NCBI RefSeq assembly: GCF_004297405.1
Contig: NZ_SCVC01000004.1
Location: 124,001-188,000 of the forward strand
Source: Reyranella sp.
GTDB taxonomy: Bacteria; Pseudomonadota; Alphaproteobacteria; Reyranellales; Reyranellaceae
Length of the DNA stretch: 64,000 nt
Reading direction: 5' to 3'
Within the stretch, counting starts at the first letter, position 1, and every line of letters begins with the position of its first letter. The notes below the pieces were generated by a model, which was not told where the DNA came from, ran no database searches, and saw nothing but the letters and a program-made list of their open reading frames with translations. Below, piece after piece: positions 10,225 through 19,274 of the stretch. The position numbers and the translations under genes were made by a program.

Positions 10225-11040
10225 ATGACAATCATCGAGCGCCATCAGCCAGCCCGGCACAGGGCGATTTTCCTGTCCGACATTCACCTCGGCACGCGAG
10301 GTTGTCAGGCGGAGCTCCTGCTCGACTTCCTGAAGCGCAACGAAAGCGAGCATCTCTATCTCGTGGGTGACATCGTCGATGGCTGGCGCCTGAAGCGCTG
10401 GTGGTACTGGCCGCAGAGCCACAACGACGTCGTCCAGAAGATCATGCGCAAGGCCCGCAAGGGTACCAATGTCGTCTACATTCCCGGCAACCATGACGAA
10501 GCAGCACGGCAGTATTGCCAGCTCACCTTCGGCGATGTGCGCGTGCAGGAAGAAGCGATCCACGAGGCTCCCGACGGCCGCAAGCTGCTGGTGATCCATG
10601 GCGATCAGTTCGACGGTATCGTACGCTACGCCCGTTGGCTCGCGATCCTGGGCGACTGGGCCTATGCCACGGCACTGCGTATCAACACGCTGTTCAACTG
10701 GGGCCGCCGCAGGCTCGGCCTGCCCTACTGGTCGCTCTCGGCCTTCCTGAAGCACAAGGTCAAGAACGCGGTGCAGTTCATCGCTGATTACGAAAACGCC
10801 GTCGCGAGCGAAGCGCGCCGCCGTGGCGTCGATGGCGTCGTCTGCGGCCACATCCATCACGCCGAAATCCGCACGATCGACGGCATCCTCTACTGCAATG
10901 ACGGCGACTGGGTCGAAAGCTGCACCGCCCTGGTCGAGGATTTCGACGGCCGGCTACGCATCGTCCATTGGGCGGACGAAATGGCCCGCCGCTCGACGCG
11001 CCTGCCACTGTCGGCGGCCCAGCAACTCGCGGCGGAGTAA
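10225..11040 (+). CDS. UDP-2,3-diacylglucosamine diphosphatase-like metallophosphoesterase (LpxH family)
   Basis: A 271-residue calcineurin-like phosphoesterase with all dinuclear-metal motifs: SDIHLG (18-23), GDIVDGW (48-54), GNHDE (88-92), HGDQFDG (125-131) and GHIHHAEI (about 211-218). LpxH hydrolyses UDP-2,3-diacylglucosamine to lipid X in lipid A synthesis. This longer subfamily, found beside GT4 enzymes, is often annotated as LpxH-like, but the substrate is not proven. The start at 10225 is preferred over upstream ATGs because the family begins close to the first motif. A TTG-started glycosyltransferase follows five bases after its stop. Confidence 0.85.
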   Translation: MTIIERHQPARHRAIFLSDIHLGTRGCQAELLLDFLKRNESEHLYLVGDIVDGWRLKRWWYWPQSHNDVVQKIMRKARKGTNVVYIPGNHDEAARQYCQLTFGDVRVQEEAIHEAPDGRKLLVIHGDQFDGIVRYARWLAILGDWAYATALRINTLFNWGRRRLGLPYWSLSAFLKHKVKNAVQFIADYENAVASEARRRGVDGVVCGHIHHAEIRTIDGILYCNDGDWVESCTALVEDFDGRLRIVHWADEMARRSTRLPLSAAQQLAAE

Positions 11041-11045
11041 TCGGA

Positions 11046-12110
11046 TTGCGTATTGCCATTGTCTCCGATGCCTGGCGGCCGCAGATCAACGGCGTCGTGC
11101 GCACCCTGGAGACCGTCGCCCGCCTGCTGCGTGCCGACGGCCACGAGGTCGAGGTCTTCGGTCCCGACCGCTTCCGCACCTTGCCCTGCCCGACCTATCC
11201 CGAGATCCGCCTGTCGCTGTTCCCCGGGGCGCGGCTCGCGCACATGCTAAAGCTCTATGCTCCCGACGCCATTCACCTGGTGACGGAAGGTCCACTCGGC
11301 TGGGCGGCCCGCGGCTTCTGTATGAGCCGCGGCATTCCCTTCACGACCGCCTATCACACCCGCTTTCCCGAATACGTCCGGGCGCGCATCCGCATACCGC
11401 TGTCATGGAGTTACGCCTTCGTGCGCCGCTTCCATTCGACGTCGGCAGCCGTGCTGGTCGTCTCTCCCGCCATTCGCGAGGAGCTGTCGGAACGCGGCTT
11501 CGAGAACCTCGTGCCGTGGTCGCGTGGCGTCGACATCGCAGCCTTTCGGCCGCAGCCCCGTACCGAACTGGACGATGAGCGAGGTGGCGGACGGCCGGTA
11601 TGGCTCTATGCCGGTCGCGTTGCCATCGAGAAGAACATCAAGGCCTTCCTCGACCTCGACCTGCCCGGCACCAAATGGGTGGTGGGTGGCGGTCCCCAGC
11701 TCAAGGAGCTAAAGCGCCGCTACAAGGATGTGCGCTTCTTCGGCTCCGTCGATACCGACGAGCTGTCGCAGCGATACTCCCAGGCCGATTGTTTTGTCTT
11801 TCCGAGCCGCACCGACACCTTCGGTCTGGTCATGGTCGAGGCGCTGGCCTCGGGCGTGCCGGTCGCCGGCTATCCCGTTCCGGGCCCGCTCGATGTCGTG
11901 ACCGATCCCAAGGTCGGCGCTCTCGATGAGGATCTGCGTACCGCCTGCCTCGCCGCCGTGGCGCGCGATCCCGCGGATTGCCGCCGTCACGCCGAAAGCT
12001 TCACCTGGGAGCGCTGCGCTCAGCAATTCTTCCAGACGCTACGGCCTATCCCGCGGAGTTGCTGGCATCCCCTGAAACGGCGCGCCGTTCCGGATGCTGC
12101 TGCCTCCTGA
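11046..12110 (+). CDS. GT4-family glycosyltransferase (TTG start)
   Basis: A 354-residue GT-B glycosyltransferase of family 4. The N-terminal domain begins LRIAIVSDAWRPQINGVVRT, typical of diacylglycerol or phosphatidylinositol glycosyltransferases. The C-terminal nucleotide-sugar domain has YAGRVAIEKNI and the acidic FPSRTDTFGLVMVEALASG motif with its EX7E-type Glu. No upstream ATG gives a sensible N-terminus. A TTG at 11046 directly follows GGCGGAGTAA, which supplies a ribosome site overlapping the previous stop, so translational coupling is likely. Together with the phosphoesterase and the divergent lipid kinase it suggests glycolipid synthesis. Confidence 0.88.
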   Translation: MRIAIVSDAWRPQINGVVRTLETVARLLRADGHEVEVFGPDRFRTLPCPTYPEIRLSLFPGARLAHMLKLYAPDAIHLVTEGPLGWAARGFCMSRGIPFTTAYHTRFPEYVRARIRIPLSWSYAFVRRFHSTSAAVLVVSPAIREELSERGFENLVPWSRGVDIAAFRPQPRTELDDERGGGRPVWLYAGRVAIEKNIKAFLDLDLPGTKWVVGGGPQLKELKRRYKDVRFFGSVDTDELSQRYSQADCFVFPSRTDTFGLVMVEALASGVPVAGYPVPGPLDVVTDPKVGALDEDLRTACLAAVARDPADCRRHAESFTWERCAQQFFQTLRPIPRSCWHPLKRRAVPDAAAS

Positions 12111-12123
12111 GCAACAGCTCAGG
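12106..12123. terminator. Hairpin containing the stop codons of two convergent genes
   Basis: CCTGAGC (12106-12112) pairs with GCTCAGG (12117-12123) across AACA. The TGA of the GT4 gene and the TGA of the SET gene lie in the two arms. It has no clear T-run, so it may act as a weak bidirectional terminator or simply be a compact junction. Confidence 0.45.
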
Positions 12124-12466
12124 GATAGAAATCCGAGCCGTAGTCGAAGGTCAGCTCTTCACCTTTCTTGATTCCTTCGATCCCCGCGACGATCCAGATC
12201 TGCCCGTTTTCCCGCAGGATGAAGCAGTTCGGATTGGCGCGCGCGTGGTTCGCGTAACGCGCTTCGTTGCCGTCCACGGCTCCGTCGAGGTTTTCGTCGT
12301 CACCGAGTTCGAAGATGCAGTCTGCGCCCTCGGCGATGCGCCCCTCGGCCAGCGAGTCCGAGATCCGCTCCCCTTTGTACTCGATGATCTTCACGCCCCA
12401 GGGAATGTCCTCTCCGGCAAACAGACCTTTGCCATGCAATGAGGATTTCTTGACCACCAGCTTCAT
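12119..12466 (-). CDS. Small SET-domain protein
   Basis: A 115-residue protein that is almost only a SET domain, the fold of protein-lysine methyltransferases. Visible motifs are GKGLFAGEDI (12-21), NHARANPNC (73-81, the pseudoknot SAM-binding NHxxxPNC) and EELTFDYG (103-110, with the catalytic Tyr). It lacks pre- and post-SET Cys-rich regions. Bacterial stand-alone SET proteins have few proven substrates, so the target protein is unknown. It converges with the GT4 gene and diverges from the VOC gene. Confidence 0.88.
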   Translation of the reverse strand: MKLVVKKSSLHGKGLFAGEDIPWGVKIIEYKGERISDSLAEGRIAEGADCIFELGDDENLDGAVDGNEARYANHARANPNCFILRENGQIWIVAGIEGIKKGEELTFDYGSDFYP

Positions 12467-12623
12467 GCATTCACGCTTTGTCGACCGCCGTTTCGCGACT
12501 CCTCTATATCGAATACGCGAACGCGCCCAGTATCGATTTACGCTTCATGGAGCTCCGAACGGGCCAAGCCGGTCGCTCCTCGATCGGGCTTGAACTCGAC
12601 CCCATGACGACTACCTTCTGGAT

Positions 12624-13019
12624 ATGGCTGAGCTCAATCACCTGATCGTTCCGGCCAAGGACAAGGACGTCTCGGCCAAGTTCCTCGCCGACCTGCTGGG
12701 GATCGAGCCCGAGAAGCAGTGGGGTCATTTCCGGCCCGTGAAGACCGGTAATGGCGTCACCCTGGATTTCGTCACGTCATCGGACGTGCGCACCCAGCAT
12801 TACGCTTTCCTGGTCAGTGACGCCGAGTTCGACAGCGCCTTCGCGAAGATCAAGAAGGCCGGCATCCCCTTCTACGGCTATCCCAACAAGAGCAGCCCCG
12901 GTGAGATCAACACGCTCTATGGCGGCCGCGGGATCTATTTCGAAGACCCCAGCGGCCATCTGCTCGAGCTGATCACCACACCTTACGGCGAACCGCCGGC
13001 CGGTCTCGGCAGTTCCTAG
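12624..13019 (+). CDS. VOC-family (glyoxalase/dioxygenase fold) protein
   Basis: A 131-residue single vicinal-oxygen-chelate module pair. It begins MAELNHLIVPAKDKDVSAKFLADLLG, with the first metal-ligand His at 6, and ends with YFEDPSGHLLELIT, containing the conserved GH and Glu ligands. Members bind a divalent metal and act as lyases, dioxygenases or antibiotic-sequestering proteins; the substrate here is not identifiable. Its TAG overlaps the TAG of the convergent lipoprotein gene within CTAG. Confidence 0.88.
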   Translation: MAELNHLIVPAKDKDVSAKFLADLLGIEPEKQWGHFRPVKTGNGVTLDFVTSSDVRTQHYAFLVSDAEFDSAFAKIKKAGIPFYGYPNKSSPGEINTLYGGRGIYFEDPSGHLLELITTPYGEPPAGLGSS

Positions 13020-13447
13020 TTCTGTAGCGCTCGTCCGCCGTTCAGCACGCCGGCACGTCCGGCTTCAGGGCTGGTCTCGCGAATCGTGCAGACATACTGG
13101 CCAGGCAACATCTGCACATCGATGAAGCGTGTCTGGCCGGGTGCCAGATTGAGCCATATGGAATTGCCCGAATCACCGCCGCGGCAGCGGAAGACGTGAT
13201 GGCCGGCGTTGATCTCGGCCCGCATCCAGGTCTGCGTGCCGAGCTGGCCGATGTAGAGCCCGTCGACCGACACGTTCAGGATCGGGCTGGCGGCTGCCGG
13301 ATTGTAGAAGTAGACGGCTGCCGTCCCGGGCGGTGGCGGATTGAACTGCTTGCCGGCAGCATCCTGGCCCGGCGGCGCCATCGCCACCGACGAGGATTGG
13401 CAGCCCGCGAGGGCCAACAGCAACAGGGCGGCAAGGCTCTTGCGCAT
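13016..13447 (-). CDS. DUF2846-like lipoprotein
   Basis: A 143-residue lipoprotein precursor with the signal MRKSLAALLLLALAGC; the lipobox LAGC puts the lipidated Cys at 16. After a Pro-rich linker comes a beta-rich domain with AAVYFYNP and INAGHHVFRCR. This pattern resembles the DUF2846 family, whose role is unknown. Its ATG follows a GGAGAGG ribosome site 11 bases after the rraA-like stop, so it is the last gene of an xseA-rraA-lipoprotein operon. Confidence 0.8.
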   Translation of the reverse strand: MRKSLAALLLLALAGCQSSSVAMAPPGQDAAGKQFNPPPPGTAAVYFYNPAAASPILNVSVDGLYIGQLGTQTWMRAEINAGHHVFRCRGGDSGNSIWLNLAPGQTRFIDVQMLPGQYVCTIRETSPEAGRAGVLNGGRALQN

Positions 13448-13458
13448 CGTCCTCTCCT

Positions 13459-14190
13459 TCAGCCGCCAGCGGGTTCGCCGGCCTTGATCCAGTCCTGGTA
13501 GAGCTTCTTGGTTTCATCGTTCGGCGGATAGGTGCCTTTGATCGGCTTGCCCTGGCCGACGCGGATCGCCACGAACTTCTCCAGACGCTCCTGCTCGAAC
13601 GAGTCGCGCGCCACCTCGTCGGCGAGATGGCGCGGCACGACGATAGCGCCATCGCCGTCCGCCACGATTACATCGCCCGGATAAACTGCCACGCCGCAAA
13701 TACCGACCGGCGTCTGCACTTCAACAGGATGGAGATGGTTCATGCTGGGCGGTGCCGCAGCCGCGACGCAGTAGACCGGGAAATCGAAGTTGCCTATCAC
13801 CGGCGTGTCGCGCATGCCGCCGTCGCTCAGCACGCCGGCGACGCCGCGCACCTTGAGACGCAGCGCCAGAATATCGCCCAGGGTACCGGAACGCAGATTG
13901 CCCTCGGTGCCGATCACCAGCACATGACCTTCAGGCGTCTCCTCGATCGCCTTGTTCTGCGCGTGCGGCGGATCGTTGGGCGACGGCGGCTTGTCGAGAT
14001 CTTCGCGACCCGGCACGTAGCGCAGCGTATAGGCCGGCCCCACCATGCGCGTCGCCTTGGGATTGAGCGGCCGCACGCCACTCACCGCCGTATTGCGAAA
14101 GCCGCGCTTCAGCATCTGCATGGAGACGGTCGCCGTGCTGGCATACATGAAGTTCTTGATGGTCTCGGCCGACAGCGGCGCGCTGGTCAT
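13459..14190 (-). CDS. RraA-family protein (HMG/CHA aldolase-like)
   Basis: A 243-residue member of the RraA/dimethylmenaquinone-methyltransferase-like fold. Visible signatures are GTLGDILALRLKVRGVAGVLSDGG and MRDTPVI (substrate-binding Arg-Asp), then GVAVYPGDVIVADGDG. Family members are 4-hydroxy-4-methyl-2-oxoglutarate aldolases or regulators of RNase E. The presence of the G-x-x-GD and R-D residues makes aldolase activity plausible, but the exact role is unassigned. It begins 13 bases after xseA and is probably co-transcribed with it. Confidence 0.88.
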   Translation of the reverse strand: MTSAPLSAETIKNFMYASTATVSMQMLKRGFRNTAVSGVRPLNPKATRMVGPAYTLRYVPGREDLDKPPSPNDPPHAQNKAIEETPEGHVLVIGTEGNLRSGTLGDILALRLKVRGVAGVLSDGGMRDTPVIGNFDFPVYCVAAAAPPSMNHLHPVEVQTPVGICGVAVYPGDVIVADGDGAIVVPRHLADEVARDSFEQERLEKFVAIRVGQGKPIKGTYPPNDETKKLYQDWIKAGEPAGG

Positions 14191-14203
14191 CTTCGTTTCC
14201 CCC

Positions 14204-15724
14204 CTACAACAACGAACCTTGACTGCCGCTACCGCCGTCTCGACGGCGCGGTGGTGGCGGGGCCGCGGGCTTCGCAGCCCGGCCAGCGCTATCCGTAATT
14301 TTCGCGCCGACCTGACCGTCGGTAAACTCGATACTGATCGTCTGGCCTACACTCGTGCCGGCCGCCGCCAGCACTGGCTGCCCATCCTGATCGCGCACCA
14401 GCGCGAAGCCACGATTCAACACGGAATGGAAGGAGTAGCTTTCCAACAACTTACCGAGTTGATCGACCCGATCGGCACTCCGCGTCAGCAGATCCTCACT
14501 ATGGCGCTTCAGACGGTCGGCATACTGTGAGAGGCGATCGTTCGTTCGCTCGATCTTCTGTCGCGTATCGCTTTTGAACCGCTCCATGGCAGCACGCAGC
14601 GCTCGCGACTCCGCGACCAGCAACTGTTCCTTCGTTGCGATAACGGCATTCGGCTGGAGGAGCCTCGCCGCCGCCAACGATTGAGCGCGTCGATCGACGA
14701 GTTGCCGCATCGCCAATCCCAGACGCTCGCCGCTGACATCGAGCCGCTGCTGGCGCTCCTCGATCAACCGGCGCGGATCACCCAGGCCACGCGCCAGGCC
14801 GGCAAGCTCCATCGTCGATTCGCGCAGCAGGCGGTTGACGCCGCCGACCAGCCGCTTGGCATAGTCCAGTGTCTCGGCCACCAGATCGGCACGTACGGGC
14901 ACCGCCATTTCGGCCGCGGCAGTGGGCGTCGGCGCGCGGCGATCCGAGGCGAAGTCGATCAAGGTCGTATCGGTTTCATGGCCGACCGCTGAGATCAGCG
15001 GGATCGTCGAAGCGGCGGCAGCACGCACCACGACCTCCTCGTTGAACGCCCAGAGGTCTTCGAGACTGCCACCACCGCGTGCCACGATCAGCACGTCTGG
15101 CCGCGGCACGGGCCCGTCCTCGGGAAGCCTGTTGAAGCCGGCAATCGCAGCCGCAACTTCGCCTGCCGCCTTCTCGCCCTGCACGGCCACCGGCCAGACC
15201 AGGACGTGGCGCGGGAAACGATCAGCCAGGCGATGCAGGATATCGCGGATAACGGCGCCCGAGGGTGAGGTCACGACGCCCACGACTTCCGGCAGGAACG
15301 GCAGCGGCCGCTTGCGGTCCTGGTCGAACAGACCCTCGGCCTGCAGTTTCTTGCGGCGGTCCTCCAGGAGCTTCAGCAGCGCGCCTTCACCTGCCAGTTC
15401 CAGACGGTCGACGATGATCTGATAGCGCGACGAGCCGGCATAGGTCGTGAGCTTGCCGGTGGCGATGACCTCCAGTCCCTCTTCGATACGGATGCCGAGC
15501 CGCGGAATCGTGCCTTTCCAGGCAACGCCGTCGATCACCGCATTCTCGTCCTTCAGGCGGAAATAGCAGTGACCGGAACGCGGAAAGGACGGCTGGCTGA
15601 TTTCGCCCCGCACCCGCACGCGCGGAAATGCCGTTTCGATTTCTCGCTTCAGCGCAAAGGAAAGTTCGGAAACTGAAAATTCCGGAACGTTGCTGGGAGG
15701 TGCGGGGGCGTCGAGGTTATCCAT
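14204..15724 (-). CDS. xseA: Exodeoxyribonuclease VII large subunit
   Basis: XseA with XseB forms exonuclease VII, which degrades single-stranded DNA from both ends. The 506-residue protein has an N-terminal OB fold ([33 protein letters not shown]) and the catalytic domain. The latter holds [36 protein letters not shown] and [23 protein letters not shown] across about 140-290. A long coiled coil follows. It diverges from purD by 58 bases, and leads an operon with the RraA-like and lipoprotein genes. xseB is not visible here. Confidence 0.97.
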   Translation of the reverse strand: MDNLDAPAPPSNVPEFSVSELSFALKREIETAFPRVRVRGEISQPSFPRSGHCYFRLKDENAVIDGVAWKGTIPRLGIRIEEGLEVIATGKLTTYAGSSRYQIIVDRLELAGEGALLKLLEDRRKKLQAEGLFDQDRKRPLPFLPEVVGVVTSPSGAVIRDILHRLADRFPRHVLVWPVAVQGEKAAGEVAAAIAGFNRLPEDGPVPRPDVLIVARGGGSLEDLWAFNEEVVVRAAAASTIPLISAVGHETDTTLIDFASDRRAPTPTAAAEMAVPVRADLVAETLDYAKRLVGGVNRLLRESTMELAGLARGLGDPRRLIEERQQRLDVSGERLGLAMRQLVDRRAQSLAAARLLQPNAVIATKEQLLVAESRALRAAMERFKSDTRQKIERTNDRLSQYADRLKRHSEDLLTRSADRVDQLGKLLESYSFHSVLNRGFALVRDQDGQPVLAAAGTSVGQTISIEFTDGQVGAKITDSAGRAAKPAAPPPPRRRDGGSGSQGSLL

Positions 15725-15782
15725 GGGTGACGCTAGCGTAGCCGCTTGTGCCTACGGCGCAAACTGTGGTCAAAGCCTCGCC

Positions 15783-17060
15783 ATGCGAATCCTCGTGGTA
15801 GGCGGCGGCGGCCGCGAACATGCGCTCTGCTGGGCGATTTCGGCGTCGCCCCTGTGCACCAAGCTCTATTGCGCGCCAGGCAATGCCGGCATCGCGCAGG
15901 TCGCGGAATGCGTCGATGTCGGCGCCGAAGACATCGCCGGACAGGTGGCGCTCGCCCAGCGCGAGAAGATCGACTTTGTCGTGGTCGGTCCCGATGCCCC
16001 CCTGGTCGCCGGCATCGCCGACGCCTTCGCCGAGGCAGGCATCAAGGTCTGGGGCCCCTCGAAGGCCGCCGCCCAGCTCGAAGGCTCGAAGAGCTTCACC
16101 AAGGCGCTCTGCCGCGAGAACAACATTCCCACCGCGGCCTACGAGCACTTCACCGACGTCGCCAAAGCCGAGGCCTATATCCGCGCGCAGGGCGCACCGA
16201 TCGTCGTCAAGGCGGACGGGCTGGCCGCCGGCAAGGGCGTGATTGTCGCCGAGACCGTGGAGCAGGCCGTCGAGGCGGTGCGCGACATTCTCGCGGGCAA
16301 TCGTTTCGGCTCGGCCGGCGCCTCGGTCGTCATCGAGGAATTCATGCAGGGTGAGGAAGCGAGCTTCTTTGCCTTGAGCGACGGCGAGCATGTGTTGCCG
16401 CTGGTCGGCGCCCAGGATCACAAGCGTGCCTTCGATGGTGACAAGGGCCCCAACACCGGCGGCATGGGTGCCTACTCCCCGGCGCCGATCTTCGATGCCG
16501 CCATGCAGAAGCGCACCATGGACGAGATCGTCCTGCCGACGGTGCGCGCCATGGCCAAGGCCGGCTCGCCGTTCAAGGGCGTGCTCTATGTCGGAGTCAT
16601 GATCGACAAGGACAGCCCGCGTCTGGTCGAGTTCAACTGCCGCTTTGGCGACCCCGAGTGCCAGGTCCTGATGATGCGGCTGAAATCCGATCTCGTGCCG
16701 GCACTGCTGGCCTGCGTCGACGGAGGCCTCAACCACCTCGACCTGCGCTGGTCCCAGGAGACTGCCCTTACCGTCATCCTGGCGACCAAGGGCTATCCCG
16801 ACTCCTACCCGAAGGGCAGCGAGATCCGGGGGCTGGACGAGGCAGCCACGGTCGAGGGCGTGCAGATTTTCCATGCCGGCACCAGGGCCAACGGCAGCCG
16901 CATCCTGGCCAATGGCGGCCGCGTGTTGAACATCAGCGCCATGGCGCCGACCGTCGAGGAGGCCCGTGCCCGTGCCTACCGGGCTGTGGATTTGATCGAC
17001 TGGCCAGAAGGCTTTTGCCGGCGTGATATTGCATGGCGGGCAGTCGGCCAGCGGTCGTGA
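15783..17060 (+). CDS. purD: Phosphoribosylamine-glycine ligase
   Basis: PurD ligates phosphoribosylamine and glycine in purine synthesis using ATP. The 425-residue protein opens with [17 protein letters not shown], then [15 protein letters not shown]. The ATP-grasp core has [12 protein letters not shown] (about 142-153) and the metal-site segments [21 protein letters not shown] and [12 protein letters not shown]. The C-terminal rotating domain is complete. The start at 15783 gives the normal family N-terminus; the open frame continues upstream without homology. It diverges from xseA. Confidence 0.97.
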   Translation: MRILVVGGGGREHALCWAISASPLCTKLYCAPGNAGIAQVAECVDVGAEDIAGQVALAQREKIDFVVVGPDAPLVAGIADAFAEAGIKVWGPSKAAAQLEGSKSFTKALCRENNIPTAAYEHFTDVAKAEAYIRAQGAPIVVKADGLAAGKGVIVAETVEQAVEAVRDILAGNRFGSAGASVVIEEFMQGEEASFFALSDGEHVLPLVGAQDHKRAFDGDKGPNTGGMGAYSPAPIFDAAMQKRTMDEIVLPTVRAMAKAGSPFKGVLYVGVMIDKDSPRLVEFNCRFGDPECQVLMMRLKSDLVPALLACVDGGLNHLDLRWSQETALTVILATKGYPDSYPKGSEIRGLDEAATVEGVQIFHAGTRANGSRILANGGRVLNISAMAPTVEEARARAYRAVDLIDWPEGFCRRDIAWRAVGQRS

Positions 17061-17093
17061 CAGCCCGACCTCGTTGTCGCTAGGGTCTTTTTC

Positions 17094-18221
17094 ATGCCTG
17101 ATTCGCCCGACCTCTCCCAGCGTCTGCTGGCCCAACTGCGCTTCCCCTGCGGTGACGTCCCGGAGCCCGGGGACATCAAGAACGTCGCCCCTGGCATCTA
17201 CTGGCTGCGCATGCCGCTGCCCTTCCAGCTCAACCACATCAATTTGTGGCTGGTGGAAGAAAAGGACGGTTGGACGATCGTCGACACCGGCATCAATACG
17301 CAGGAAACGCGCGACCTCTGGGAGAAGATCTTCGCCCGGAAGCTGAACGGCAAACCCGTCACGCGCGTGATCGCCACACACCTCCATCCCGACCATGTCG
17401 GGCTGGCCGGCTGGCTTTGCCAAAAATGGAACGCGCCGCTCTGGATGACTCTGGGCGAGTACATGAGCGCGCAAGCGGCCCGCAACGACTTCGTGGAAAG
17501 CGACGAGATTCGCGCCGCCCATCTCGCGCGCAACGGCGTGCCGGCGGATCGCATTGCCAACTTCCATCGTCACAAGGGTGGCTACGCCAAAGGCGTGGCG
17601 CCGCTGCCCACGGCCTTTCAGCGCCTGATCCACGCCCACCCCATCACCATCGGTGGGCATCGCTGGGATGTCATCGTCGGTCGCGGCCACGCGCCCGAGC
17701 ACGCCTCGCTGTGGTGCCCTGAACTCAACGTCATGATCGCCGGCGACCAGGTGCTGCCCAAGATCAGCACCAATGTCGGCGTCTGGCCGAACGAACCGCT
17801 GGCTGATGCCCTGACCTGGTTCCTCGACGGTTTCTCGCGCTTCCGCCGTCTGCCGGCCGATGCGCTGGTCCTGCCGAGCCACGGCTTTCCGTTCATTGGG
17901 CTGCATACGCGCCTCGACCAGCTCGTGGCCCATCACGATGCCCGCCTGAACGACATGACTACCGCCATCGCTCGCAAGGGGGCCGAAGGCGCGACGGGTT
18001 GGGACATGGTGCCGGTCCTCTTCCCGCGCCATCTCGACAACAACCAGATCGTATTCGCTTTCGGCGAGACCCTGGCGCACCTCCACTGCCTGGAGACGCG
18101 GGCGCGCGTGAAGCGGGTCGTCGTAGACGGCGTGCACAGTTTCGTCGCGCTGGTTGACCCTGCAAACGATCCGCCGTCCGACGATCCCTCTCCCGAGGTG
18201 ATGGATGTCGGCGCTGTCTGA
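17094..18221 (+). CDS. MBL-fold metallo-hydrolase
   Basis: A 375-residue metallo-beta-lactamase fold protein. The metal motif is THLHPDHVG, preceded by WTIVDTGIN and followed by GRGHAPEHASL and VLPSHGFPF with further His ligands. A C-terminal helical region (about 280 on) is typical of the RNase Z/glyoxalase-II-like group with a C-terminal extension. Family members hydrolyse thioesters, phosphoesters or lactones; the substrate here is unknown. It ends six bases before queA, suggesting co-transcription with queA-tgt. Confidence 0.9.
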   Translation: MPDSPDLSQRLLAQLRFPCGDVPEPGDIKNVAPGIYWLRMPLPFQLNHINLWLVEEKDGWTIVDTGINTQETRDLWEKIFARKLNGKPVTRVIATHLHPDHVGLAGWLCQKWNAPLWMTLGEYMSAQAARNDFVESDEIRAAHLARNGVPADRIANFHRHKGGYAKGVAPLPTAFQRLIHAHPITIGGHRWDVIVGRGHAPEHASLWCPELNVMIAGDQVLPKISTNVGVWPNEPLADALTWFLDGFSRFRRLPADALVLPSHGFPFIGLHTRLDQLVAHHDARLNDMTTAIARKGAEGATGWDMVPVLFPRHLDNNQIVFAFGETLAHLHCLETRARVKRVVVDGVHSFVALVDPANDPPSDDPSPEVMDVGAV

Positions 18222-18227
18222 CGGTTG

Positions 18228-19274
18228 ATGCGCGTCGATCTTTTCGACTTCGAGCTTCCCGACGACCTCATCGCGCAGCGGCCCGTCTCGCCGCGCGATT
18301 CCGCGCGCCTGCTCGATGTCGCGCCGGATGGGCTGCACGACAGGACCGTGCGTGATTTGCCCGGCCTCCTACGCCGGGGCGATCTCCTTGTCTTCAACGA
18401 CACCAAGGTCATCCCGGCTCGGCTGAAGGGTCTGCGTCCAGGCTCCGACGGTCGGCAGGATGTCGCGGTCGAGGCGTTGCTGATCCGAGATCTCGGCGCG
18501 GGTCACTGGCTCTCCTTTGCCCGGCCGACCAAGCGGCTGCGCCGTGGGGATGTCGTCACCTTCGCGAACGGGCTCGCGGCCACTGTCGAAGCCAAGCACG
18601 AAGACGGATCGATCGTGCTGGCATTCGATAAGAGCGGCCACGAATTTCTCACGGCCTTGGAACAAACCGGCGCGGTACCCCTGCCCCCTTACATTCGCGG
18701 CGGAACGGCCGACGCGCAGGATCGCGCGGACTACCAGACTCTCTTCGCCCGCACCGACGGCTCGGTTGCCGCCCCCACTGCCGGCCTGCATTTCACGCCG
18801 CCTTTGCTGGCAGCGCTGGCAGCGGCCGGCATTGGTACTGCAGGCGTCACGCTTCACGTCGGCGCCGGTACCTTCCAGCCGGTACGGGTCGACGACACCG
18901 ACTCCCACACCATGCATGCCGAATGGGGCGAGATCCCCGAGGCTACGGCACGCGCCGTTGCCGCGACGCGCGCGGCAGGTGGCCGGGTCGTCTCGATCGG
19001 CACGACGTCGCTCAGGTTACTGGAATCCGTGGCGCGCGCCCATGACGGCGCGGTGAAGCCGTGGAGCGGCGAAACCGACATCTTCATCACGCCAGGTTTC
19101 CGCTTTCGCGCCGTCGACCTGCTGCTCACCAACTTCCATTTGCCGCGTTCGACATTGTTCATGCTGGTCGCCGCCTTCGCAGGCCTCGACTGCATGAAGC
19201 AGGCTTATGCGCACGCAATAAGCGAGCGATACCGCTTCTATTCTTACGGCGATTGTTGTTTGTTGCGCCGATGA
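18228..19274 (+). CDS. queA: S-adenosylmethionine:tRNA ribosyltransferase-isomerase
   Basis: QueA transfers the ribosyl moiety of SAM to preQ1 in tRNA, forming epoxyqueuosine. The 348-residue protein starts [19 protein letters not shown] and contains [38 protein letters not shown], and the C-terminal [22 protein letters not shown]. The ATG at 18228 lies six bases past the upstream stop. Its TGA overlaps the tgt ATG (ATGA), showing tight coupling with the other queuosine enzyme. Confidence 0.97.
   Translation: MRVDLFDFELPDDLIAQRPVSPRDSARLLDVAPDGLHDRTVRDLPGLLRRGDLLVFNDTKVIPARLKGLRPGSDGRQDVAVEALLIRDLGAGHWLSFARPTKRLRRGDVVTFANGLAATVEAKHEDGSIVLAFDKSGHEFLTALEQTGAVPLPPYIRGGTADAQDRADYQTLFARTDGSVAAPTAGLHFTPPLLAALAAAGIGTAGVTLHVGAGTFQPVRVDDTDSHTMHAEWGEIPEATARAVAATRAAGGRVVSIGTTSLRLLESVARAHDGAVKPWSGETDIFITPGFRFRAVDLLLTNFHLPRSTLFMLVAAFAGLDCMKQAYAHAISERYRFYSYGDCCLLRR

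Noticed and set aside
15717..18338. A very long minus-strand open frame opposite purD and the MBL hydrolase gene
   Set aside because: It mirrors two clear genes, has no recognisable domain, and reflects the lack of stops in the GC-rich complementary frame.
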